DNA of 64,000 bases from Actinoallomurus sp048498315 (GTDB taxonomy: Bacteria > Actinomycetota > Actinomycetes > Streptosporangiales > Streptosporangiaceae): assembly GCA_048498315.1 (NCBI GenBank), contig JBEHYF010000007.1, positions 1 through 64,000 of the forward strand. Reading direction: 5' to 3'. Of the stretch, positions 51,560 through 62,865 are shown piece by piece. The position numbers and the translations under genes are program-made. Position 1 is the first letter of the stretch. Each line of letters begins with the position of its first letter. Under the pieces are notes generated by a model. That model was given only the letters and a program-made list of their open reading frames with translations, had not been told where the DNA came from and made no database searches.

Positions 51560-51805
51560 TCAGCAGCCGCAGTCCCAGTCACCCCAGCCCCAGCCGCCGT
51601 CCCAGCCCCAGCCCCAGCCGTCGTCCCAGCCCCAGCCGTCGTCCCAGCCCCAGCCCCACTGGGTGACGACGTGGCTCGAGGTGGCCTTGGCGGCCGTCGG
51701 GGCGGTCTGGGCGCTCGCCGGAAGCGCGGCGCCCAGGGTGAGCGCGGTCGACCCGGCGAAGGCCAGTCCGGACAGGGCGATCGCAATGCGCTTCGGAATT
51801 CTCAT
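51560..51805 (-). CDS. secreted Trp-Gly-Trp-Asp repeat peptide
   Basis: An 81-residue protein with a clear signal peptide (MRIPKRIAIALSGLAFAGST...AALPASA) followed by a short Thr/Ala segment and a tail of WGWDDGWGWD/GWGW repeats ending in DWDCGC. The tail is coded by tandem CCCAGCC-type DNA repeats. The ATG at 51805 follows GAGGGAT. No processing enzyme is encoded next door. It could be a wall-associated or surface-active protein, or a precursor peptide; nothing decides. No family recognised. Confidence 0.65.
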   Translation of the reverse strand: MRIPKRIAIALSGLAFAGSTALTLGAALPASAQTAPTAAKATSSHVVTQWGWGWDDGWGWDDGWGWGWDGGWGWGDWDCGC

Positions 51806-52215
51806 GGAAGATCCCTCTTTGCATCTGGTTGACTGGCATGAAGGGCAGCAGTCATGCCGGGCGATTAGCCATATGTGCTGGCAATCGCCTAATACCAAGA
51901 CGACATCGTCACTGCGTCCAAATCAACTGGATGAGCGGAAAAAATGAGATTTCACCGGGTCTTGGCAGGTGAAAAGTCGCGCTTTGCCACAATCAAGGCA
52001 TACATTTCGGCCGGCTGACCTGGGCGTGGTCCCGCGGGCCCGACGCACGCCGCCCGTGCGAACGCGGTGCCGGGAGCGGGGGTGCCGCGGGTCCGCGACG
52101 GGGCCGTCGAAATCGGCCCGCGCACCGGCGTGTGATGAAAGAGCTGCAAGTGCCTTGCGGCGGTGTTGAGAGCACTCCCAGCCTGGTGCTCGGCACCGTC
52201 GGCAAGGAGTCACCA
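51806..52215. other. intergenic region between two divergent small secreted genes
   Basis: About 410 bases. AT-richer sequence near 51830-51960 should hold the promoter of the Trp-rich peptide. No gene or strong repeat seen. The stretch 52140-52215 leads into the next gene with AAGGAG at 52204-52209. Confidence 0.4.
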
Positions 52216-52497
52216 ATGACCGGATCAGCAAGTGATCGGGGTCGGCCGCCCCTACGCCACGGACGGTTCACCGGCGCGGTGACCGTGATGCTCGCCGCCA
52301 CGGCCCTGACCGCGGCGGTGGCCGCCGCGGTTCCGCGAGCGTCGTCGACGCCCGACGTCGATCGGCAGTGGCTGAGCCGCGGCAGCTGGCATCCGAACCC
52401 GACGAACCTGAGCCTGGGCTGGGAGAGCTACGGCGGCGGGACCGACACGCTCTGGTTCGACGACGTGGCCGTCAACTCCACGCGGATCGGCTGCTGA
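52216..52497 (+). CDS. short secreted protein, probably a collapsed secreted enzyme
   Basis: A 93-residue product starting at ATG 52216 behind AAGGAG. A signal peptide/hydrophobic helix (TGAVTVMLAATALTAAVAAA) is followed after a few residues by a C-terminus (LSLGWESYGGGTDTLWFDD, VAVNSTRIGC) that reads like the last strands of a secreted polysaccharide-acting enzyme or jelly-roll lectin. As with the GH12 remnant, signal and C-terminus are joined without a catalytic core, but here in frame. The enzyme family is a guess; it may also be a real short protein. Confidence 0.5.
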   Translation: MTGSASDRGRPPLRHGRFTGAVTVMLAATALTAAVAAAVPRASSTPDVDRQWLSRGSWHPNPTNLSLGWESYGGGTDTLWFDDVAVNSTRIGC

Positions 52498-52503
52498 CAG
52501 AGC

Positions 52504-52592
52504 ACGGCGGCCCGGCGCGGCGGGGCTGGGCGTCCGGATCGTCTGGGATGTCACCGAAGGGCGTACGGCGGCCCGGCGCGGCGGGGCTGGGC
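52504..52592. repeat. 28-base direct repeat pair
   Basis: Identical 28-base copies at 52504-52531 and 52565-52592 (ACGGCGGCCCGGCGCGGCGG plus GGCTGGGC), 61 bases apart from start to start. A further near-duplicate, CTGGCACGGTC(G/A)CTCCGG, follows at about 52612-52650. Located between the short secreted gene and the Lrp gene. Confidence 0.7.
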
Positions 52593-52642
52593 CGCCGACC
52601 CGCTCGCCGACCCTGGCACGGTCGCTCCGGCCCCTGGCACGG

Positions 52643-53137
52643 TCACTCCGGCTGCCGGCCGGGCCGCTCCGGCCGGGGACGCCCCTGGCGGGCCACCAGG
52701 GGGAGCAGGCGGTAGCCGACGCGCTCACGCAGCACGATCCGGGTCTGGGTGCGCACGACACCCGGCAGCCTGATGAACTGCTGGACGACCTCTTCCAGGT
52801 GCTCGTTGTCGCGGGCGACGACGCGGCACATCAGGTCACCCTCGCCGTCGGCGATGGTGTGCGCCTCCAGCGCCTCCGGGATGCGCTCGATCAATCGGGC
52901 GACCTCCTCCAGCCGTCCCTGGGCCAGTTGGAGGTTCACCCAGGCCAGGACCGGATAGCCGAGCCCGGCCGGGCGGATGTGCGGCGCGTGGCTCCCGATC
53001 ACCCCGTCGCGTTCCATCCGGGCCAGCCGTGCCTGCACCGTGCCCCGGGCCACCCCGAGGATCCGGGCGTACTCGCGCATGCCGGCGCGGGGCTCCTCCA
53101 GCAGGAGCCGGATGAGGGCGAAGTCCAGGTCGTCCAC
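52643..53137 (-). CDS. Lrp/AsnC-family regulator
   Basis: A 164-residue feast/famine regulator: N-terminal AsnC helix-turn-helix (about residues 3-55; ILGVARGTVQARLARMERDGVI) and C-terminal RAM ligand domain (about 68-145; EAHTIADGEGDLMCRVVA). The GTG at 53137 is chosen. It is divergent from the indolepyruvate oxidoreductase/leucine operon with 160 bases between, which contains a TGGGCC-GAT-GGCCCA palindrome. It probably senses a branched-chain or aromatic amino acid and controls that operon. Confidence 0.88.
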   Translation of the reverse strand: MDDLDFALIRLLLEEPRAGMREYARILGVARGTVQARLARMERDGVIGSHAPHIRPAGLGYPVLAWVNLQLAQGRLEEVARLIERIPEALEAHTIADGEGDLMCRVVARDNEHLEEVVQQFIRLPGVVRTQTRIVLRERVGYRLLPLVARQGRPRPERPGRQPE

Positions 53138-53183
53138 GGCTGTACCGATGGCCCTTCTCGGTCGGCTGACGGCGCCCCTTCGC

Positions 53184-53198
53184 TGGGCCGATGGCCCA
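53184..53198. promoter_or_regulatory. palindrome in the Lrp/ior divergent promoter
   Basis: TGGGCC-GAT-GGCCCA, a perfect 15-base inverted repeat, lies midway between the Lrp gene and the oxidoreductase gene. Lrp/AsnC proteins bind such dyads; the link is inference. Confidence 0.45.
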
Positions 53199-53299
53199 GT
53201 CAGAAATGCGGGATATTGACCCTATCGCCCGGAACGCTTCACTATCTGCGCCGGATGGCCAGGCGACTCTCCGTTCTCCAAGGGTCAGGTGGTGTTTCC

Positions 53300-56200
53300 G
53301 TGTCCGCTGTGCTCTCCTCGCCGGCGCCGGGCGGCTTCACGCGGGAGGACCGCTACCTGCGCACCGATGGCACCGTCTACCTGACGGGCATCCAGGCCCT
53401 GGTGCGGGTGCTGTTCGACCGGGTCCGGCACGACCGGCGCGCGGGCCGGCGCACCGCGGCGTTCGTCTCCGGGTACGAGGGGTCGCCGCTGGCCGGCTTC
53501 GACCTGGAGCTGGGCCGCCGGTCGGCGCTGCTCGCCGAGCACGACGTCGTGCACCGGCCCGGCCTGAACGAGGAGCTGGCGGCGACGTCGATCATGGGCA
53601 GTCAGCTCGCCGGCGTGGCGGGCGAGCTGCGTCCGGACGGCGTGGTCGGCCTCTGGTACGGCAAGTCGCCGGGCCTGGACCGGGCGACCGACGCGCTCCG
53701 GCACGCCAACCTCGTCGGCACCAGCCCGCAAGGCGGGGCGGTGGCGCTGGTCGGCGACGACCCGGTGGCCAAGTCCTCCACGGTGCCGTGCGCCTCCGAG
53801 CTCGCGCTCGCCGACCTGGCGATGCCCGTCTTCTACCCGGCCGACCCGCAGGACGTGCTCGACCACGGGCTGCACGCCGTCGAGCTGTCGCGGGCCAGTG
53901 GCCTGTGGACGGCGATGAAGGTGGTCACCAACGTGGCGGACGCGGCCGGCACCGCCGTCGTCCGCTCCGAATGGGCCGCTCCAACGGTGCCGGCGGCCGG
54001 ATCGGCCCGGCCGTACGGCCACCGCCCCAGCGGGCACCTGCTCGGCGCAAGTCTGGCGGCACTGGAGCGCAGCCTGTACACCGCGCGCCTCCCGCTGGCG
54101 ACCGCGTACGTCCGGGCCGGCGGCGTCAACCGGATCGAGCGGAGCGGACCGGGCGACCGGATCGGGATCGTCGCGGCCGGCAAGCCGTACCTCGATCTCC
54201 GGCAGGCGCTGCGTTCGCTCGGCCTGGACGAGGCCGCGCTGGCCCGGTACGGCATCCGGGTGCTCAAGCTCGGCGTGATCCACCCGGTGGAGCCGCAGAT
54301 CGTGCGGGAGTTCGCCGCCGGGCTGGCCGAGATCGTCGTGGTGGAGGAGAAGCGCGCCTTCGTCGAGACGGCGATCAAGGAGATCCTGTACGGGACGCCC
54401 GGCGCGCCCGCCGTGCACGGCAAGACCGCGCCGGACGGCACGACGCTGTTCGGCGCGGCCGGGGAGCTGGGGCCGGACGAGATCGCGGCCGGGCTCGCCC
54501 GCCGGCTGACCGCGCACGAGGTCACCGAACCGCTGCGGGCCTGGCGCGATCGCCGCCCCCGCGAGCGCGTCTCCCTGCCGCTGCCGGCCCGAACCGCGTA
54601 CTTTTGCTCCGGCTGCCCGCACAACTCCTCCACGAAGGTGCCCGAGGGCACGCTCGTCGGCGCCGGGATCGGCTGTCACGCGATGGCGCTGCTCATGGAG
54701 CCCGAGCAGGTGGGGAACGTCATCGGGGTGACCCAGATGGGCGGCGAGGGCGCGCAGTGGATCGGCATGGCGCCGTTCGTGTCCGCCGAGCACTTCACGC
54801 AGAACCTCGGCGACGGCACCTTCACCCACTCCGGCAGCCTCGCCGTGCGCGCGGCCGTCGCCGCCGGGGTGAACATCACCTTCAAGCTGCTCTACAACTC
54901 CGCGGTGGCGATGACCGGCGGCCAGCAGGCCGTCGGCGGCCTGCCGGTGGAGAAGATCACGGAGCTGCTCGTCATCGAGGGCGTCGCCAAGGTCATCATC
55001 ACCAGCGACGATCCGGGCCGCCTGCGCCGTAAGCGGCTGCCCACGGGGGTGCAGGTGCGCCACCGCGACGAGCTGGAGCGCAGCCAGCGGGAACTGGCCG
55101 CGACGCCCGGCGTCACCGTGCTGATCCACGACCAGGAGTGCGCGACGGAGAAGCGGCGCAAGCGGCGCCGCGGTACCGCCGTCGCACCCGCGGCCCGGGT
55201 GGTGATCAACGAGCGGGTGTGCGAGGGCTGCGGCGACTGCGGCATCGCCTCCAACTGCCTGTCCGTACGCCCGGTGGACACCGAGTTCGGCCGCAAGACG
55301 CGGATCCACCAGGCCTCCTGCAACGTCGACTACTCCTGCCTGGCCGGCGACTGCCCGTCGTTCCTCACCGTCGTGCCCGGCGGGCGACGGCCCCGGCGCG
55401 AGATCCCCGACCTGGCCGCCGGGGCGTCGCCCGAGCCGGAACGCCGGACCGCCGGCCCGGACTTCACCGTGCGCATCACCGGCGTCGGCGGCACCGGCGT
55501 GGTCACGGTCGCGCAGATCCTCGCCACCGCCGCCGTCATGGACGGGCGGCGGGTGCGCGCGCTCGACCAGACCGGGCTGGCCCAGAAGGGCGGCGCGGTG
55601 GTGTCCGACATCAAGGTGACCGCGGCGGACGTGGCGCAGGCGGCCAGGCTCGCGGCGGGCGAGTGCGACCTGTACCTGGCCTGCGACGCGCTGGTGGGCG
55701 CCGACCCGGCGCACCTGGCCGCGGCCGACCCGGCCCGCACCACCGCGGTCGTGTCCACCACCGAGGTGCCCACCGGCCGCATGGTCGTCGACCCGTCGGT
55801 GTCCTTCCCCGGCCAGGACCGGATCCGGTCGCTGATCGACGCGTCGAGCGCGCATGCGCTCTACCTGGACGCCCGCGGGCTGGCCGAGCGGCTGTTCGAC
55901 GACGACCAGTACGCCAACGTGCTGCAGCTCGGCGCCGCCTACCAGGCAGGGGCGTTGCCGGTGCCGGCCGAGGCGATCGAGCGCGCCATCGAGCTGAACG
56001 GTGTCGCGGTGCGCCGCAACCTGCAGGCGTTCCGGCGCGGCCGGCAGCTCGTCGCCGACCCCGCCGCTCTGGAGGCCGTCCTCGCCGACCCGGCCGGGCC
56101 TGCCACCCCGGCGGCCCTCGCCGACCCGGGTGCCGCCGCTGACGGGTCGGCCGAGCCCGCCGATCCGGCCGGCGCCGTGGCCGGTGCTTCCGTGGCCGGC

Positions 56201-56889
56201 TCCGCCGAGGCGGGGCAGGCGGCCGGCGCGGCGACGCGTGTGCGAGCCCTCGTCGGCGTGGTGCCGGGCACGGAGGCGGCGCGGCTGCTGGACATCCGGA
56301 TCCCCGACCTGATCGCCTACCAGGACGAGGCCTACGCCCGCACGTACGCCGAGTACGTCGAGCGGATCCGGCGGCTGGAGGACGGCCTGGTGCCGGGCGC
56401 CACCCAGGTCACCGCGGCCGTGGCGCGCAACCTGTACAAGCTCATGGCCTACAAGGACGAGTACGAGGTCGCCCGGCTCTGCCTCGACCCGGGGCTGACG
56501 GCGGGCATCCGGGCCCGGTTCGGCGACCGCAGCCGCTACACGTACCGGCTGCATCCGCCGGTGCTGCGCGCGCTCGGGATGAAGCGCAAGATCGTTCTCG
56601 GCCCGTGGTTCCGCCCGGTGTTCCGCGCGCTGCACGCCATGCGCCGGGTGCGCGGCACCCGCCTCGACCCGTTCGGGTACGCGCGAATCCGGCGGATCGA
56701 GCGGGCGCTGCCCGGGGAGTACCGCGACGCCGTGCTGCGGGCGCTGTCCGCCGCGACGCCCGCCGACCACACCCTGCTCGTCGAACTGGCCGGCACCCCG
56801 GATATGGTCCGCGGATACGAGGACGTCAAACTGAAATCGGTCGCGGCGTATCGTGAACGGCAAGCCGAGCTGCTGGCGAAGGTGGGGCG

Positions 56890-56893
<4 letters not shown>
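53300..56893 (+). CDS. indolepyruvate ferredoxin oxidoreductase, fused alpha-beta type
   Basis: A 1197-residue 2-oxoacid:ferredoxin oxidoreductase converting aryl- or branched 2-oxoacids to acyl-CoA with reduction of ferredoxin. In order: pyrimidine-binding domain (FVSGYEGSPLAGFD near residue 55; GLNEELAATS), TPP domain (CSGCPHNSS, GGEGAQW, about 430-560), a [4Fe-4S] segment CEGCGDCGIASNC (about 640) and the gamma-type domain (GVGGTGVVTVAQIL, about 730). A Pro/Ala-rich insert (about residues 930-980) looks like an acquired linker. The GTG at 53300 behind AGGTGG is chosen. Its operon continues with carboxylase and lyase of leucine breakdown, so the oxoacid is probably from leucine or a related amino acid. 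Confidence 0.9.
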
Positions 56894-58563
<1,670 letters not shown>

Positions 58564-58594
58564 CCGCGCCCGCCCCCCGACGAGGAGGTCCCCG

Positions 58595-60634
58595 GTGTTC
58601 GACACCGTACTGATCGCCAACCGCGGCGAGATCGCCGTCCGGGTGATCCGCACGCTGCGGCGGCTGGGCATCCGCGCGGTCGCCGTGCACAGCGCCGCCG
58701 ACGCCGGCGCCCTGCACGTGCGGGAGGCCGACGCCGCCGTGGCGCTGCGGCCCGGCGGCCCGGCCGGCGGCTACCTGGACATCGACCAGATCGTGTCCGC
58801 CGCGCTGCGCACCGGCGCGCAGGCGATCCACCCCGGCTACGGCTTCCTGGCGGAGAACGCCGCCTTCGCCCGCGCGGTCGCCGAGGCCGGCCTGATCTTC
58901 GTCGGCCCGCCCGCCGCCGCGATCGAGCTGATGGGCGACAAGATCCGGGCCAAGGAGACGGTACGCGCGCACGGCGTGCCGGTCGTGCCGGGCAGCAGCG
59001 GCGGCGGGCTGAGCGACGAGCGGCTCGCCGAGGCGGCCCTGGAGGTGGGCCTGCCGGTGCTGCTCAAGCCGTCGGCGGGCGGCGGCGGCAAGGGCATGCG
59101 CCTCGTACGGGACGCCGTGCGGCTGGGCGAGGAGATCGCGGCCGCCCGGCGGGAGGCGCGCGGCGCGTTCGGCGACGACACGCTGCTCGTGGAGCGCTGG
59201 ATCGAGCGGCCCCGCCACATCGAGATCCAGGTGCTCGCCGACGCGCACGGCAACGTGATCCACCTCGGCGAGCGCGAGTGCAGCCTCCAGCGCCGCCACC
59301 AGAAGATCGTCGAGGAGGCGCCGTCCGCGCTGCTGGACGGGGCCACGCGGGCGTCGATGGGCGCGGCGGCGGTCGAGGCCGCCCGCTCCTGCGGCTACAC
59401 CGGCGCGGGCACCGTGGAGTTCATCGTCTCCGGCGACCGGCCGGAGGAGTACTTCTTCATGGAGATGAACACCCGCCTCCAGGTCGAGCATCCCGTCACC
59501 GAGCTGGTCACCGGCCTCGACCTGGTCGAATGGCAGCTCCGTGTGGCCGCCGGCGAGCCGCTGGACCTTCGCCAGGAAGACGTTGCGCTGGCCGGGCACG
59601 CGATCGAGGCCCGCGTCTATGCCGAGGACCCGGCCCGCGGCTTCCTGCCCAGTGGCGGGCGGGTGCTGGCGCTGCGCGAGCCGTCCGGCGAGGGCATACG
59701 GGTCGACTCGTCGCTGTTCGAGGGCTATGAGGTCGGTACCGGCTACGACCCGATGCTGGCCAAGGTGATCGCGCATGGGCCGGACCGCGCCACCGCGCTG
59801 CGCCGCCTGCGCGCCGCCCTCGACGGCACCCGCGTGCTCGGCGTCACCGTCAACACCGGTTTCCTGCGCCGCCTGCTCGACGATCCCGACGTGGCCGCGG
59901 GCCGCCTTGACACGGGCCTGGTCGAGGCGCGCCTGGAGACGCTCGCGCATGCGCCGGTGCCTCCGGAGGTGCCGGTGGCGGCCGCGCTCGCCGTGCACGC
60001 CGCGCTCGGCCCGGCGACGACGACCGGCGGGGACGCCTGGGTCGACCCGTTCTCGGTCCCGTCCGGCTGGCGGATCGGCGGGCCCGCCTGGACGACGTAC
60101 CGGTTCACGCCCGGCGACGGCGAGCCGGTCGAGGTCAAGGTCCGGGCCACCCGCACGCCCGGCGAGCACGAGGTGGCGATCGGTGACGGCCCGCCGTCGA
60201 CGGCGGCGATCGACGTGCGCCCGGGCGGCCTGCTGCTGCGCTGGAACGGGCTCACCGCTCGGTTCGACCACGCCGTGGAGCGCAGCTCCTCCGGGGACGT
60301 TCACTGGCTCGCCCGCGGCGCGGATGTGTGGCGGCTGCGCGCCGCCGACCTGCTGCACCCGGCCGGTCCCACCGCTGCCGAGACCGGCGACGGGGTGCTG
60401 GTCGCGCCCATGCCCGGCACCGTCACGGTGGTCAAGGCGTCCGCGGGCGACACCGTCACCGCGGGGCAGGCCGTTGTGATCGTCGAGGCGATGAAGATGG
60501 AGCACGCGCTGACCGCACCGTTCGACGGCACCGTCGCCGAGCTGCGCGCCGCGCCCGGCGTGAGCGTCGCCATCGACGAGGTCCTCGCCGTGATCGAGCC
60601 GGCCCCCGAGACCACGGAAGGGAGCGAGGGATGA
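58595..60634 (+). CDS. methylcrotonyl-CoA carboxylase alpha subunit (biotin carboxylase and carrier)
   Basis: A 679-residue biotin carboxylase/biotin-carrier fusion. The N-terminal ATP-grasp carboxylase spans about residues 1-450 (FDTVLIANRGEIAVRVIRT, KPSAGGGGKGMRLV, MEMNTRLQVEHPVTE), then a linker domain, and the biotinylated carrier with EAMKMEH at Lys634. Its stop overlaps the lyase gene's ATG. It loads biotin with bicarbonate for the adjoining beta subunit. Methylcrotonyl-CoA specificity is inferred from the operon. Confidence 0.9.
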   Translation: MFDTVLIANRGEIAVRVIRTLRRLGIRAVAVHSAADAGALHVREADAAVALRPGGPAGGYLDIDQIVSAALRTGAQAIHPGYGFLAENAAFARAVAEAGLIFVGPPAAAIELMGDKIRAKETVRAHGVPVVPGSSGGGLSDERLAEAALEVGLPVLLKPSAGGGGKGMRLVRDAVRLGEEIAAARREARGAFGDDTLLVERWIERPRHIEIQVLADAHGNVIHLGERECSLQRRHQKIVEEAPSALLDGATRASMGAAAVEAARSCGYTGAGTVEFIVSGDRPEEYFFMEMNTRLQVEHPVTELVTGLDLVEWQLRVAAGEPLDLRQEDVALAGHAIEARVYAEDPARGFLPSGGRVLALREPSGEGIRVDSSLFEGYEVGTGYDPMLAKVIAHGPDRATALRRLRAALDGTRVLGVTVNTGFLRRLLDDPDVAAGRLDTGLVEARLETLAHAPVPPEVPVAAALAVHAALGPATTTGGDAWVDPFSVPSGWRIGGPAWTTYRFTPGDGEPVEVKVRATRTPGEHEVAIGDGPPSTAAIDVRPGGLLLRWNGLTARFDHAVERSSSGDVHWLARGADVWRLRAADLLHPAGPTAAETGDGVLVAPMPGTVTVVKASAGDTVTAGQAVVIVEAMKMEHALTAPFDGTVAELRAAPGVSVAIDEVLAVIEPAPETTEGSEG

Positions 60635-61755
60635 CGCCGCCCGACGAGACGGCAGCGGCGCCCGGCGCCGTCGGAGCGGCCGGGGGCGGAGCGGCCGGAA
60701 GCGGCGGGGACGCCCGGACGGGCACCGTCGCCGGCACGCCGGATGCGGCGGCGAGCACGGCCGCGTCGCTGCTGCCGGACGTCGTACCAGCGGCGGGCCT
60801 GCCGGCGGCGGTGCGGATCCACGAGGTCGGGCCGCGCGACGGGCTGCAGAACGAGTCCGCCATCGTGCCCGTCGAGGTCAAGGCCGAGTTCGTGCGGCGG
60901 CTCGCCGCCGCGGGGCTGACCACGATCGAGACGACCAGCTTCGTGCACCCCCGGTGGGTGCCGCAGCTCGCCGACGCCGCCGAGCTGGTCGCCGCCCTGT
61001 CCGCAGACCCGGCGCTGCCCGGCTCCCTCGACCTGCCGGTGCTGGTGCCCAACGAGCGCGGCCTCGACCGCGCGCTGGAGCTCGGCGTGCGGCGCGTCGC
61101 CGTGTTCGCCAGCGCGACCGAGTCGTTCGCCCGCCGCAACCTGAACCGCACGATGGCCGAGTCGCTGGAGATGTTCGCGCCGGTGGTGCGGCGCGCCACG
61201 GAACGCGGCCTGCGGGTTCGCGGCTACCTGTCCATGTGCTTCGGCGATCCCTGGGAGGGCAGGGTGCCGGTCGGCCAGGTCGCCGACGTGGCCCGCCGGC
61301 TCGCCGACCTGGGCTGCGACGAGCTCAGCCTTGGCGACACCATCGGCGTGGCCACCCCGGGCCACGTGCACGCGCTGCTCGCCGCGCTGGGCGCGGCCGG
61401 CGTCGGCGTCGACCGTCTCGCCGTGCACTTCCACGACACGTACGGGCAGGCGCTCGCCAACACGCTGGCCGCGCTGGAGGACGGCGTGACGGTGGTCGAC
61501 TCCTCGGCGGGCGGGCTGGGCGGCTGCCCGTACGCCAAGAGCGCGACCGGGAACCTCGCCACCGAGGACCTGGTCTGGATGCTGCACGGGCTGGGCATCG
61601 CCACCGGCGTCGACCTGGCCGCGCTGGTGGAGACCAGCGTCTGGATGGCCGACCGGCTCGGCCGCCCCAGCCCGTCGCGCACCGTGCGCGCCCTCGCCGG
61701 GCAGCGTGTGGCCGCCCACGGCCTCGACGTGCGCACCGAGCCCGGCGACGGCTGA
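60631..61755 (+). CDS. hydroxymethylglutaryl-CoA lyase
   Basis: A 374-residue TIM-barrel lyase cleaving HMG-CoA to acetyl-CoA and acetoacetate. The HIEVGPRDGLQNE-like start (RIHEVGPRDGLQNES), ETTSFVHPRWVPQLADA, and the catalytic GGLGGCPYAKSATGN signature with the essential Cys are present. An Ala/Gly-rich 55-residue N-terminal extension precedes the barrel. ATG overlaps the carboxylase stop. Last gene of the leucine operon; an enoyl-CoA hydratase and an isovaleryl-CoA dehydrogenase, which the pathway also needs, are not in the window. Confidence 0.9.
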   Translation: MTPPDETAAAPGAVGAAGGGAAGSGGDARTGTVAGTPDAAASTAASLLPDVVPAAGLPAAVRIHEVGPRDGLQNESAIVPVEVKAEFVRRLAAAGLTTIETTSFVHPRWVPQLADAAELVAALSADPALPGSLDLPVLVPNERGLDRALELGVRRVAVFASATESFARRNLNRTMAESLEMFAPVVRRATERGLRVRGYLSMCFGDPWEGRVPVGQVADVARRLADLGCDELSLGDTIGVATPGHVHALLAALGAAGVGVDRLAVHFHDTYGQALANTLAALEDGVTVVDSSAGGLGGCPYAKSATGNLATEDLVWMLHGLGIATGVDLAALVETSVWMADRLGRPSPSRTVRALAGQRVAAHGLDVRTEPGDG

Positions 61756-61862
61756 CCCGCGTCCCGGAGATCACGGGTCAAGGGGCACGCTCACGCCCTC
61801 ACCGCCCGCGTCGCCGCGATCGACGAGCGGCCTCTGGTCACTTGCGTGGTCACTCTGCCCGG

Positions 61863-62050
61863 TCACCTCTGCGACGGGCCCTGATCGTGGGCCAGGCCGT
61901 GGCGGTACGGCTCGGTCGTCGCCCTGTCCCACCGCCGCAGCTGTTCGGGGCTGAAGAAGGGTTCGGCCAGGTGGCGGCTGATCGTCGACTCGAGCAGCAC
62001 GCACGCCAGGTTGAACACGACCACGTGGATGGCGGCCCAGTCCTGGTCGG
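61863..62050 (-). pseudogene. C-terminal fragment of an unidentified protein
   Basis: On the minus strand a frame with normal actinomycete codon use reads AIHVVVFNLACVLLESTISR, then HLAEPFFSPEQLRRWD and EPYRHGLAHDQGPSQR, ending at the stop 61863-61865. It has no start within a plausible distance and breaks off upstream near 62050, where the glycogen-synthase fragment begins. Family not recognised; it looks like the helical end of a soluble protein. Confidence 0.45.
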
Positions 62051-62067
62051 CGTCGGAACGGAGGGTT

Positions 62068-62520
62068 CCGCATCTCCTCGTGGGCCGGGCGCACCGCGGT
62101 GCTCGCCGCAGACGCCGTCGTCGCCGTCTCGGAGGGCATGCGCCGCGACGTGCTCGCCTGCTACCCCGACGTCGCCCCCGCCAAGGTCACCGTCCTGCAC
62201 AACGGGATCGACACGACGCGGTACGCCCCGGACCACGGCACGGGCGCGCTCGACAAGCACGGCATCGACCCCGACCGCCCGTCGGTCGTGTTCGTCGGCC
62301 GGGTGACGCGGCAGAAGGGCCTGCCGTACCTGCTGCGCGCGGCCCGGCGGCCCAGCTCGTGCTGTGCGCCGGGGCTCCCGACACGCCGGAGATCGCCGCG
62401 GAGGCCGAGACGCTCGCCGGCGAGCTGCGCGCGGCCCGCGACGGGGTCGTCTGGATCGAGAAGATGCTGCCGCGCGAGGAGGTCGTGCAGATCCTCACGC
62501 ACGCCACGGTCTTCGTCTGC
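62068..62520 (+). pseudogene. remnant of a GlgA-type glycogen synthase (GT4)
   Basis: Two frames give the central part of an actinobacterial GT4 glycogen synthase. First, ISSWAGRTAVLAADAVVAVS, EGMRRDVLACYPDV, VLHNGIDTTRY and VFVGRVTRQKGLPYLLRAA to about 62345. After a one-base slip, QLVLCAGAPDTPEIAAEAET, VVWIEKMLPREEVVQIL and THATVFVC follow to 62520. The N-terminal 180 residues and the C-terminal nucleotide-binding half are missing. At 62520-62523 the sequence changes to a PIN-toxin end. Confidence 0.7.
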
Positions 62521-62615
62521 CGGTCGACTTCTTCGTCACCTACGACAAGCGCCTCGCGGATGCCGCTGCTCACGCGGGTCTCCTCGTCGAGACGCCCGCG
62601 CCGCTCACAGCGGTA
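62521..62615 (+). pseudogene. C-terminal fragment of a PIN-domain (VapC-type) toxin
   Basis: VDFFVTYDKRLADAAAHAGL followed by LVETPAP matches the end of PIN-domain ribonuclease toxins (the TYDxRLxxAA segment holds the last acidic residue). It begins exactly where the glycogen-synthase remnant ends. Only about 30 residues remain and no antitoxin is visible. Confidence 0.55.
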
Positions 62616-62865
62616 CCCCACGCGATGGGGCCGTTCGGGGAAGACGCGGCCGACCGTACGACCACGCCGATCGCCCCCGGTCCATCGCTTGGGAGAACCA
62701 CGGCGTCGACGTCGCACGGTCTGGGCGCGATGCGGCGATGACCGGCGCGGTCTCGGGGTGTGGCGTCGATGTGCCCGACGGGCGGACGTCGTAGGACCGG
62801 AGAACCGGCGACGTTCGGGCTGCGGGCCGATGCTGGCGGTGCGGGACGTGGTTAGCGTCCCTTAC

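Larger units (their letters stand above)
61756..62865. other. mosaic of decayed gene fragments
   Basis: About 1.1 kb without an intact gene. From left to right it holds a minus-strand C-terminal fragment (61863-62050), a glycogen-synthase remnant (62068-62520) and a PIN-toxin scrap (62521-62615), each listed separately. The remaining 250 bases to 62865 have no recognised content. Confidence 0.6.

Noticed and set aside
61770..61868. Plus-strand stretch reading HAHALTARVAAIDERPLVTC and stop at about 61880
   Set aside because: Looks protein-like but too short, and no family or start could be given; left as a possible further scrap in the graveyard region.
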